The notes beneath the pieces are model-generated. The model did not search any database. It saw only the letters and a program-made list of their open reading frames with translations, and was not told the origin of the DNA. Positions 36,325 to 48,300 of a stretch of 64,000 nucleotides of DNA are shown piece after piece; position 1 is the first letter of the stretch; each line of letters opens with the position of its first letter. Source of the stretch: Protula sp. h YS-2021 (taxonomy: Eukaryota > Annelida > Polychaeta > Sabellida > Serpulidae). The translations under genes were made by a program, and so were the position numbers. The stretch lies in NCBI GenBank assembly GCA_949752745.1, contig OX457031.1, positions 43,836,269 to 43,900,268 of the forward strand, in the 5' to 3' direction.

Positions 36325-36950
36325 AGACAGGTCTAATTTTTGGCAATCTAATGCTAGATATTTCGTCTTTTGAGACTATGTGGCTGCAAAATTTAAGGCT
36401 TTAATGTCTGGCCTTAACATTGCAATTATTATGAAAGAAAACTTCAACACTGGGCCCTTTGGTTTACAAGGACGTTTTCATTTTTCTTTTTTCTTTGTTG
36501 TTGTTGTTGTTGTTTTGTTTTGTTTTGATGATAAATATTATTCTAATGTAGTTATTATCATTTTTAAGTCATTATAATATAAATTCTATCTGAAATTTTA
36601 TGATATATTTTTCTACTTACAACTCAGAATTTCCTAATTGCAGGGATCTATTATTATGGTAAACAATTTATTACGCCAAATTTATATTTGATTTTACAGC
36701 ACCCGGTAAGGAAAACTTATACAATAAGACACTATGTATTAAATAGTGTCAATTTCTATAAAAAAAAAATTATTTTATACCGTAGAGATGTGCCGCTTGT
36801 TGGACCTATCGTTCAAATGAATTATATAATGTCATTAATTCAAGCATTTTCATTTGTTATTTTATTTAATTGAAAAAAGAACAACAGGTGTCAAAGTGGT
36901 GTGATAGAGGACGAAAAGAGAAAAATGACCGTGAAGACAAATATTTTCTT
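35871..36950. other. Intergenic sequence with microsatellites
   Basis: Holds the (TA)n tract at 36236-36320 and a GTT repeat near 36497. Otherwise AT-rich, without a supported gene. Confidence 0.5.
36236..36320. repeat. (TA)n microsatellite
   Basis: About 85 bp of uninterrupted TA; the Ile-Tyr ORFs over it are artefacts. Confidence 0.95.
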
Positions 36951-37178
36951 TTAAAAAGAAAAATTCAATTGATTGCCCTATTTCAAACCTATAGAGAAAC
37001 ATGTTTCAAAGAATATCATGCAAATTAAGATCAGAACGAAACCCCCTTATTGCCTATGAATCGTAAGCTTCATTTTTCAGCTTCTTAACATATTCAGACT
37101 TATTGCAAGACGATTTTGTATAATTATTCAAAACCTATGCCATATAAGTTAATAACAGTCTGAAGCGACAGATAAAAA

Positions 37179-40100
37179 CTAGACCGAATTTCGCTACACG
37201 TAGCGAAATGACACCCACTTGCAATGGTATAATCTATCTGGTCAAAGACACATTTTCAGTCTTTCCACATAATTGTCAGCTTCCGACTTATTATCATGAA
37301 CAAGGACCTCGAAGTAAATATAATGTATTCTCAAATAATCAAATTCAGTTTTCTAACCGTTTTCGAGATAATGGTCAACTTCCGGTTTTTGACCTTGACC
37401 ATGACGGAGGTGGACAAGGTCTTGGGGGTACCTCTTATATAACGTCTTTTAGACCCAAAGGGTCGAAAATAAGCTCAAAATCGTTCTATCTCTAACCGTT
37501 TTCGAGATAATGGTCAACTTCCGGTTTTTGACCTTGACCTTGACGGAGGAGGTCAAGGTCACCGAGGTACCTCTTATATAACGTCTTTTAATATAAGCTC
37601 AAAATCGCTCTATCTCTAACCGTTTTCGAGATAATGGTCAACTTCCGGATTTTGACCTTGACCTTGACAGAGGAGGTCAAGGTCACCGAGGTACCTCTTA
37701 TATAACGTCTTTTAGGCCCAAATTTTTGAAAATAAGCTCAAAATCGCTCTATCTCTAACCGTTTTCGAGATAATGGTCAACTTCCGGTTTTTGACCTTGA
37801 CCTTGACGGAGGAGGTCAAGGACACCGAGGTACCTCTTATATAAAGCCTTATAGGCCCAAAGGGTGGAAAATAACCTCAAAATCGCTCTATCTCTAATCG
37901 TTTTCGAGATAATGGTCAACTTCCGGTTTTTGACCTTGACCTTGACGGAGGAGGTCAAGGTCACCGAGGTACCTCTTATATAACGTCTTTTAGGCCGAAA
38001 GGGTCGAAAATAAGCGGAGGAGGTCAAGGTCATCGAGGTGCCTCTTTTAGGCCCAAAGAGTCGAAAATCAGCTCAAAATCGCTCTATCTCTAACCGTTTT
38101 CGAGATAATGGTCAACTTCCGGTTTTTGACCTTGATCTTGACGGAGGAGGTCAAGGTCACCGAGGTGCCTCTTATATAGCGTCTTTTAGGCCCAAAGGGT
38201 GGAAAATAAGCTCAGAATCGCTCTATCTCTAACCATTTTCGAGATAATGGTCAACTTCCGGTTTTTGACCTTAACATTGACGGAGGAGGTCAAGGTCAGC
38301 GAGGTACCTCTTGTATAACGCCTTTTAGGCCCAAAGGGTGGAAAATAACCTCAAAACCGCTCTATCTCTAACTGTTTTCGAGATAATGGTCAACTTCCGG
38401 TTTTTGACCTTGGCCTTGACGGAGGAGCTCAAGGTCACCGAGGTACCTCTTGTATAACGTCTTTTAGGCCCAAAGGGTCGAAAATAAGCTCATAATCGCT
38501 CTATCTCTAGCCGTATTCGAGATAATGGTCAACATCCGGTTTTTGACCTTGACCTTGACGTAGGAGGTCAAGGTCATCGGGGTGCCTCTTTTAGGCCCAA
38601 AGGGTGGAAAATAAGCTCAAAATCGTTCTATCTCTAACCGTTTTCGAGATAATGGTCAACTTCCGGTTTTTGACCTTGACCTTGACGGAGGAGGTCAAGG
38701 ACACCGAGGTAGCTCTTATATAGCGTCTTTTAGGCCCAAAGGGTGGAAAATAAGCTCAAAATCGCTCTATCTCTAATCGTTTTCGAGATAATGGTCAACT
38801 TCCGGTTTTTGACCTTGACCTTGACGGAGGAGGTCAAGGTCACCGAGGTACCTCTTATATAACGTCTTTTAGGCCCAAAGGGTCGAAAATAACCTCAAAA
38901 TCGCTCTATCTCTAATCGTTTTCGAGATAATAGTTAACTTCCGGTTTTTGACCTTGACCTTGACGGAGGAGGTCAAGGTCACCGAGGTACCTCTTATATA
39001 ACGTCTTTTAGGCCCAAATTTTTGAAAATAAGCTCAAAATCGCTCTATCTCTAACCGTTTTCGAGATAATGGTCAACTTCCGGTTTTTGACCTTGACCTT
39101 GACGGAGGAGGTCAAGGACACCGAGGTAGCTCTTATATAGCGTCTTTTAGGCCCAAAGGGTGGAAAATAAGCTCAAAATCGCTCTATCTCTAACCGTTTT
39201 CGAGATAATGGTCAACTTCCGGTTTTTGACCTTGACCTTGACGGAGGAGGTCAAGGTCACCGAGGTACCTCTTATATAACGTCTTTTAGGCCCAAAGGGT
39301 CGAAAATAACCTCAAAATCGCTCTATCTCTAATCGTTTTCGAGATAATAGTTAACTTCCGGTTTTTGACCTTGACCTTGACGGAGGAGGTCAAGGTCACC
39401 GAGGTACCTCTTATATAACGTCTTTTAGGCCCAAATTTTTGAAAATAAGCTCAAAATCGCTCTATCTCTAACCGTTTTCGAGATAATGGTCAACTTCCGG
39501 TTTTTGACCTTGACCTTGACGGAGGAGGTCAAGGTCACCGAGGTACCTCTTATATAGCGTCTTTTAGGCCCAAAGGGTGGAAAATAAGCTCAAAATCGCT
39601 CTATCTCTAACCGTTTTCGAGATAATGGTCAACTTCCGGTTTTTGACCTTGACCTTGACGGAGGAGGTCAAGGACACCGAGGTAGCTCTTATATAGCGTC
39701 TTTTAGGCCCAAAGGGTCGAAAATAACCTCAAAATCGCTCTATCTCTAACCGTTTTCGAGATAATGGTCAACTTCCGGTTTTTGACCTTGACCTTGACGG
39801 AGGAGGTCAAGGTCACCGAGGTACCTCTTATATAACGTCTTTTAGGCCCAAAGGGTCGAAAATAACCTCAAAATCGCTCTATCTCTAATCGTTTTCGAGA
39901 TAATAGTTAACTTCCGGTTTTTGACCTTGACCTTGACGGAGGAGGTCAAGGTCACCGAGGTACCTCTTATATAACGTCTTTTAGGCCCAAATTTTTGAAA
40001 ATAAGCTCAAAATCGCTCTATCTCTAACCGTTTTCGAGATAATGGTCAACTTCCGGTTTTTGACCTTGACCTTGACGGAGGAGGTCAAGGTCACCGAGGT

Positions 40101-41710
40101 ACCTCTTATATAACGTCTTTTAGGCCCAAAGGGTGGAAAATAAGCTCAAAATCGCACTATCTCTAACCGTTTTCGAGATAATGGTCAACTTCCGGTTTTT
40201 GACCTTGACCTTGACGGAGGAGGTCAAGGTCACCGAGGTACCTCTTGTATAACGTCTTTTAGGCCCAAAGGGTCGAAAATAAGCTCAAAATCGCTCTATC
40301 TCTAACCGTTTTCGAGATAATGGTCAACTTCCGGTTTTTGACCTTGACCTTGACGGAGGAGGTCAAGGACACCGAGGTAGCTCTTATATAGCGTCTTTTA
40401 GGCCCAAAGGGTGGAAAATAAGCTCAAAATCGCTCTATCTCTAACCGTTTTCGAGATAATGGTCAACTTCCGGTTTTTGACCTTGACCTTGACGGAGGAG
40501 GTCAAGGTCACCGAGGTACCTCTTATATAACGTCTTTTAGGCCCAAATTTTTGAAAATAAGCTCAAAATCGCTCTATCTCTAATCGTTTTCGAGATAATG
40601 GTCAACTTCCCGTTTTTGACCTTGACCTTGACGGAGGAGGTCAAGGTCACCGAGGTACCTCCTATATAACGTCTTTTAGGCCCAAAGGGTGGAAAATAAG
40701 CTCGAAATCGCTCTATCTCTAACCGTTTTCGAGATAATGGTCAACTTCCGGTTTTTGACCTTGACCTTGACGGAGGAGGTCAAGGTCACCGAGGTGCCTC
40801 TTTTATAGCGTCTTTTAGGCCCAAGGGGTCGAAAATAAGCTCAAAATCGCTCTATCTCTAATCGTTTTCGAAATGGTCAACTTCCGGATTTTGACCTTGA
40901 CCTTGACGGAGGAGGTCAAGGTCACCGAGTTGCCTCTTTTGTAACGTTTTTAAGCCCAAAGGGTCGAAAACAAGCTCAAAATCGCTCTATCTCTAACCGT
41001 TTTCGAGATAATGGTCAACTTCCGGTTTTTGACCTTGACCTTGACAGAGGAGGTCAAGGTCACCGAGGTTCCTCTTATATAACGTCTTTGAGGCCCAAAG
41101 GGTGGAAAATAAGCTCAAAATCGCTCTATCTCTAACCGTTTTCGAGATAATGGACAATTTTTCTCTAACGGAATTCAATATACAAAATTCACATGACCTT
41201 GACCTTGACACTGAATGTCGAGATTCCATTCATGATGTTACTGCCTACTAACACCGTACACGGGTTGAAACAAGGATTTGAGCGCTATTTCCAGCAATTT
41301 TTCGTGATGGAAGAGGTTTTTGAAAAAATATTTTGACCTCAATTTGACCTTGATCTTGAAGGTCAAGGTCAAAAATTTTTGCGGATTTCACGACATCTTA
41401 TCACCCTCTATCTCTGTGCCAAATTTCATCATCCTACATAAAATAGCCTAGGAGGAGTTTTCTGAAAACCACTTTGAGGTAAAAAAACTTTGACCTCAAT
41501 TTGACCTTGACCTTGAAGGTCAAGGTCAAAAAAATTTACGGATTTCACGACATCTCATCACCCTCTGTCTCTGTGCCAAATTTCATTGTCCTACGTCAAA
41601 TAGCGTAGGAGGAGTTTTCTGGAAACCTCCGTGACGGAAAAAAAGGAAGGAATAAACGCCGGAATTCTTAGCAAACCATACCCATTTGTGAACTATGTTT
41701 GCAAGTGGGA
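37179..41710 (-). mobile_element. Helentron-like non-autonomous element (copy A) with expanded satellite
   Basis: Read on the minus strand, the element starts TCCCACTTGCAAA (41710) and ends CTAG (37179). Just before the end is a hairpin with 10-bp arms ATTTCGCTAC and GTAGCGAAAT (37188-37209). The 5' terminal bases recur inverted just inside the hairpin (CCCACTTGCAA, 37213-37226). A hairpin followed by CTAG, a subterminal inverted repeat, insertion between T bases and no target duplication are the Helentron/HINE signature (established knowledge). The interior is a satellite of about 28 units, plus a 3' unique part shared with copy B. No Rep/helicase gene is present. Confidence 0.7.
37340..41165. 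repeat. Satellite array, about 28 units of 138-140 bp
   Basis: Each unit carries AACCGTTTTCGAGATAATGG, TCAACTTCCGG, TGACCTTGACCTTGACGG, AGGAGGTCAAGGTCACCGAG, TACCTCTTATATAACGTC and AAAATCGCTCTATCTC. TGACCTTGACC and GGTCAAGGTCA form a hairpin in every unit and contain extended nuclear-receptor half-sites (TCAAGGTCA). Variant units recur every 3-4 units (ATAGTTAAC near 38929, 39347 and 39901), showing higher-order amplification. Confidence 0.95.
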
Positions 41711-41719
41711 AAAACGTTA

Positions 41720-42039
41720 CTGCGTACCAGTAAATCCGATTTAATTTTACTCTGTATGCCTCTGTCTCTTGTCCGCATTTGTTAATATATCACTTGTATC
41801 CTACTTTTACGAATAAGAACTTCTACAATAAACTACTTTTTACACCATATACCTTAACAGGTAATGATATGTAGAAAAAAATGAAACGATTTTACATACA
41901 TTGAAGTACACAACAGATCAGCAGTATTAATAACGAAGCTTGTGAACAAGACTCATGGCAGGGGCGACAGCGTCTTTTTCTGAACAGAAATAAATATTGT
42001 CTTTTCAATTTGTTCCTTATCCATTTTAACTTTGACACA
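41720..42039 (+). promoter_or_regulatory. Likely promoter and 5' UTR region of the SLC22 gene
   Basis: The stretch between the Helentron-like element and the ATG is conserved in the downstream duplicate (about 56950-57271), including CAGTAAATCCGATTTAATTT and TCTTTTTCTGAA blocks. No TATA box is evident, and a 5' non-coding exon cannot be excluded. Assignment as a promoter is inferred from position. Confidence 0.4.
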
Positions 42040-42339
42040 ATGAACACCGACTTCGACGATATTCTTAAAACGATTGGTTCGTTTGGGCGATACCAAGTCC
42101 AAAATATTATCCTATTTGGCCTTCCTATCATTGCTATTGGAGCAAACGTCTTAGCTTCCGTTTTTCTTTCTGGATTACCGAATTACCGATGTGAAGAATG
42201 CTTTCAAAATATAAGAAATGATTCAATTCAGAAATGTGAGGAAGCCTGTTTTTTCGAAAAAGAGAACTTTACAGGAACAATGGAGTGCAAACACTGGGAA
42301 TATGAACAGAATAGATTTGGACATACGATTGTTGCTGAG
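42040..42339 (+). CDS. SLC22 exon 1: N terminus, TM1, extracellular loop
   Basis: 300 nt, ends phase 0 before donor GTATTT. Contains the family N terminus, TM1 and a loop with six cysteines (CEECFQN ... KCEEACFF ... MECKHW) that should form disulfides, plus a glycosylation sequon (NFT). Confidence 0.95.
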
Positions 42340-45300
42340 GTATTTTTTAAACATTCTTCTTTAAAATTAGTCTGTATTTGTCTTTGCAAGTAGTAATGTT
42401 TTTCACATATTGCTTCAGATCACCGAACTCGACTTTAAAAAAAGAACTGAACAGGCTGGTTTAGAAAATAGAACGTATCTGGACCATCCGAAATGTAGAT
42501 AACCAAATATCAAAAGGGCTGCAACAGGATCATCAAGAAGTGGTAGAAATTACTAATTTCTTAAATTTCTTTAAAAAAGGAAGTGAACAGGCTGGATTAG
42601 AAAATAGAACGTATCTGGACCATCCGAAATGTAGATAACCAAATATCAAAAGGGCTGCAACAGGATCATCAAGAAGTGGTAGAAATTACTAATTTCTTAA
42701 ATTTCTTTAAAAAAGGAAGTGAACAGGCTGGATTAGAAAATAGAACGTATCTGGTCCATCCGAAATGTAGATAACCAAATATCAAAAGGGCTGCAACAGG
42801 ATCATCAAGAAGTGGTAGAAATTACTAATTTCTTAAATTTCTTTAAAAAAGGAAGTGAACAGGCTGGATTAGAAAATAGAACGTATCTGGACCATCCGAA
42901 ATGTAGATAACCAAATATCAAAAGGGCTGCAACAGGATCATCAAGAAGTGGTAGAAATTACTAATTTCTTAAATTTCTTTAAAAAAGGAAGTGAACAGGC
43001 TGGATTAGAAAATAGAACGTATCTGGACCATCCGAAATGTAGATAACCAAATATCAAAAGGGCTGCAACAGGATCATCAAGAAGTGGTAGAAATTACTAA
43101 TTTCTTAAATTTCTTTAAAAAAGGAAGTGAACAGGCTGGATTAGAAAATAGAACGTATCTGGACCATCCGAAATGTAGATAACCAAATATCAAAAGGGCT
43201 GCAACAGGATCATCAAGAAGTGGTAGAAATTACTAATTTCTTAAATTTCTTTAAAAAAGGAAGTGAACAGGCTGGATTAGAAAATAGAACGTATCTGGAC
43301 CATCCGAAATGTAGATAACCAAATATCAAAAGGGCTGCAACAGGATCATCAAGAAGTGGTAGAAATTACTAATTTCTTAAATTTCTTTAAAAAAGGAAGT
43401 GAACAGGCTGGATTAGAAAATAGAACGTATCTGGACCATCCGAAATGTAGATAACCAAATATCAAAAGGGCTGCAACAGGATCATCAAGAAGTGGTAGAA
43501 ATTACTAATTTCTTAAATTTCTTTAAAAAAGGAAGTGAACAGGCTGGATTAGAAAATAGAACGTATCTGGACCATCCGAAATGTAGATAACCAAATATCA
43601 AAAGGGCTGCAACAGGATCATCAAGAAGTGGTAGAAATTACTAATTTCTTAAATTTCTTTAAAAAAGGAAGTGAACAGGCTGGATTAGAAAATAGAACGT
43701 ATCTGGACCATCCGAAATGTAGATAACCAAATATCAAAAGGGCTGCAACAGGATCATCAAGAAGTGGTAGAAATTACTAATTTCTTAAATTCCTGTATTG
43801 CCTACTATTTGAGAGTTCCCAAAAAGTAACTTTCAAAACAGGCCTATGTTCGGAAATTTCAAAATTCAGGAGGAAACACATGTTGGAAAATAGCTTTTAA
43901 CGTGCTAAAATGCCGCCATTTGGTAGCTTTTGGCATATTTTATAAAGCACTCGTGCAAAATTTGAAAGCAACTCATTCAAAATTATAGAAAGAGTATTTT
44001 CAAAATTTACTGCTGCTTTTTTAATGACTGCCATTTGACCAATTTTACCGCCGATCTAAAAAAGTAATTTCTCAATAGAGGACGACGAATTTGAATCAAT
44101 TCTCAGTTCGGGCTTAGAGACAGAGCTACTTCATCTCCACTTGGTCTTGAGAATAAGAAAATCACATAAGTACACGAAATTCAGCATTGAAATCCTCCCT
44201 TGTTAACGTGAAGGAAAAAACATAAACAATGGGCGAAAAGGTCTGACACATTAAATAGACAGTGTTCCATTTTCCTTTGTTTGAAAATTTGCTGCCAAAA
44301 CTATTTAAATATTGCTATTTGGACAATATAAGGAGGGCCGTCAAAAAGTGGTTTCTCAATAGTGGACGACGAATTGAATATTCCGACAAAAACTTTCAAA
44401 GCAGTCCAACTAAAACTGGAGCTGAAGGAGAAGACGTGTTTTGGAAACTGGCTAAATGATTGTCTTTTGTATTTTTTGGTACATACACGAAAACTATATA
44501 TTAGAAAAAAGTGTTTCTTCTAGCGGTTCATAAATTCACTGTGTTTGTTGAACTCAGCATTTCTTGCCGCGGCTAGGTTCTTTAAAAAATGTTTTAGATG
44601 TCTTAAATGAGAGTACTATGTTGTGTATTATCCAAATGCTGTACCAGAAAATAAGTGGAGAAGACACCAACCGCAATGCACCAAAGTTCAAGTAATCATT
44701 ATGTGATTCCACTTCAATCATATCTGCTAAGTTCATATCCTATACGGCATCGGTGTTTCATGTAGCAATCCTGTGTTTCTTCATTTCACCGGTTGAAATA
44801 AACTCTTAGTGTCTCCGTTTTATAATATAATAGTAAGGTAATCAACTTTAAACTGGCCTTTCTGCTTTAATATTTGATTATTCTTGTTTGGAGCTATAAG
44901 GTGTTGTTGCCATGCTGCCGTCCTGGGCAGAGCTTGAATAATCGCCCCCATGGCTGCTGAAAAGCATGTGTAATAAAATGAGGCAATTTTTCTGCAAATG
45001 ATGTGTGGTAAAATTCTTTTAAGATGTGGAACTTTTTGAGGCTAAAAAGGTAAAATTGACTATTGAAATCATGACATTGTAGCGTCACTTCCGTTCCCGT
45101 GAATAGCATAAGTCATTTATTTTTGCAGTTCCTTTCAGAACTTTTTACGCTACTTAAATTTTCTTTCCACAGTCTTTTCTTTCAACAGAACAGAAATTCA
45201 TGTTGCAAAAATTCTCGGATGGAGACATAAAAATTCTTGAACAATGAAAGATCGAAGCATAAGTCATTTATTTTTGCAGTTCCTTTCAGAACTTTTTACG

Positions 45301-48300
45301 CTACTTAAATTTTCTTTCCACAGTCTTTTCTTTCAACAGAACAGAAATTCATGTTGCAAAAATTCTCGGATGGAGACATAAAATTTCTTGAACAATGAAA
45401 GATCGAAGCATAAGTCATTTATTTTTGCAGTTCCTTTCAGAACTTTTTACGCTACTTAAATTTTCTTTCCACAGTCTTTTCTTTCAACAGAACAGAAATT
45501 CATGTTGCAAAAATTCTCGGATGGAGACATAAAAATTCTTGAACAATGAAAGATCGAAGCAGTGTATTCCTCTTTTGTTTGGTCAATATTCCAGTGTTAA
45601 AGTGTATTAACAGAAACTTGCTGATCAAACTTTTTATCTTAGTATTTACATTACCACAATGCATTTTGGCATGACATAGTAAAGTTAGGGATGCACAAGC
45701 GAGCTAGCATTTCATTTCGTCTTACTTCTAATGGGTTCTGTATCCTGGTTAGGTGACAGAGATTTTACAGCCCCTTGGGCTTGACAGTCACATAATTAAC
45801 CTCTTCACTATAACAAAATAAAAAATTACACCAAATTGAAATCAAATTAAAATTCAAAGATTGTATTGTTAATCCAACAAAACATAAACAATATGCAAGA
45901 AGATTTGAAGCATCAAATGGACAGTGCAATGTTTTTCTTTGTTCGACGCGAGTTTAGTTTGAACTTGCTCTTGCTTTTAGACAAAATAGCATCATGTTAC
46001 TTAATCTCTCAGTCAGTATTGATAGAATATGGACACAATTCCTTTGAATAGTCTTAATGATTTGAACATTTCACCCATTTCCTATATTGCCATATTGCCA
46101 TATATGACGTCACATGTTTGATCGATAGTTTTTTTTACATTTCACGTGACGGGTAAGATCACAAAATGCTCATAAATATTTTACATCACACGTAAGGCTT
46201 CCTATGTAAGCTATACAAATCCACATGATATGATATCATTGCAGAATAAACTAGACCTAATTTCGCTACACGTAGCGAAATGACACCCACTTACAATGGT
46301 ACAATCTATCTGGTCAAAGACACATTTTTCAGTCTTTCCACATAATTGTCACCTTCAGAATTATTATCATGAACTAGGACATCGAAGTAAATATAATGTA
46401 ATCTCTAATAATCAAATTCAGTTTTCTAACCATTTTTCAGACAATGGACAACTTCCAGTTCTTGACCTTGACCATGATGGAAGAGGTCAAGGTCACCGAG
46501 GAACCTCTTATATAACGTCTTATAGCCCCAAAGGGTCGAAAATAAGCTCAAAATCGCTCTATCTCTAACCGTTTTCGAGATAATGGTCAACTTCCGGTTT
46601 TTGACCTTGACCTTGACAGAGGAGGTCAAGGTCACCGAGGTACCTCTTATATAACGTCTTTTAGGCCTAAAGGGTCGAAAATTAGCTCAAAATCGCTCTA
46701 TCTCTAACCGTTTTCGAGATAATGGTCAACTTCCGGTTTTTGACCTTGACCATGACGGAGGAGGTCAAGGTCACCGAGGTACCTCTTATATAACGTCTTT
46801 TAGGCCCAAAGGGTCGAAAATAAGCTCAAAATCGCTCTATCTCTAACCGTTTTCGAGATAATGGTCAACTTCCGGTTTTTGACCTTGGCCTTGACGGAGG
46901 AGGTCAAGGTCACTGAATTACCTCTTATATAACGTCTTTCAGGCCCAAAGGGTCGAAAATAAGCTCAAAACCGCTTATTTTCAAGATAACCGTTTTCAAG
47001 ATAATGGACAATTTTTCTCTAACGGAATTCAATATACAAGTCACATGACCTTGACCTTGACACTGAATGTCGAGATTCAATTCATGATGCTACTGCCTAC
47101 TGACACCGTACACGGGTTGAAACAAGGATTTGAGCGCTATTTCCAGCAATTTTTCATGATGGAAGAGGTTTTTAAAATATATTTTGACCTCAATTTGACC
47201 TTGATCTTGAAGGTCTAGGTCAAAATTTTTTGCGGATTTGACGACATCTTATCATCCTCTATCTCTGTGCCAAATTTCATCGTCCTACATAAAATAGCCT
47301 TGGAGGAGTTTTCTGGAAACCACTTTGAGGTAAAAAAACTTTGACCTCAATTTGACCTTGACCTTGAAGGTCAAGGTCAAAAAAATTTGCGGATTTCACG
47401 ACATCTCATCACCCTCTATCTCTGTGCCAAATTTAATCGCCCTACGTCAAATAGCGTAGGAGGAGTTATCTGGAAACCTCCGTGACGAAAAAAGAAAAAA
47501 AAAAAGAAAAAAAAAGGAAGGAATAAACGCCGGAATTCTTAGCAAACCATACCCATTTGCAAACTGTGTTTGCAAGTGGGAATAAAATAGCGCACGTGTA
47601 GAAGGCGACACTCGAGAATGTAAATCTAGTAATATTCATGCTAGGCACGAAGGCTTCATCGAAGGCTTGTAATGAAATTAAATAAATAAATAAAATCCTA
47701 ATTCATCAAGATAGCTTCACCTCTCATTTTATTTTTAGTGGAATTTGGTATGCAGCAAGGAATGGCTTATTGCAATGTCACAAGCAATGCTCATGGCTGG
47801 TTCTTTGATTGGTACCATTGTGTTTGGTACTTTGTCAGACAGGTAACTATACCATGATACTGTCATCCCAAACAGTTAGCTATAATAATTTCCTTTATGT
47901 ACTTGAAACCAAGAAGTATTTTGTGGTAGAAGGAACCTGCCACTAACGCTAATACATTAAAGAGGCAAGCAAAAAAAACGTAAAATTCTTGAACTAGTCA
48001 GAATTCTTAACAATTCTTACCACAATTTCCACCACAGCATAAATTATCGAATAGCTTTGCTTTATCGCATACTCTCAAGGGAGCACTTGGTATCGTATGT
48101 ATTACCCTGCGTGCCCAAAAAGGGTCATTTTGAGGTGTGACGTGGGTAGCAAATATTACCAATTTTATTCAAAAAGGAGGATTCTAATTCAATACTCGTG
48201 TTTTCCATATAAAGGGGGACATCGTTCAGAAGTGGAGTATTATTTCCAACTTAGTGCTCTCAGACTTAAGAATCGTGGTAGCCATTTGCTACATGAGTGT

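Noticed and set aside
34477..38232. Several 60-95 codon ORFs in the satellite arrays
   Set aside because: They are frames through repeat units in both orientations, with no consistent frame between units.
47466..47660. ORFs at the right end of Helentron-like copy B
   Set aside because: Short, low complexity and located in element sequence.
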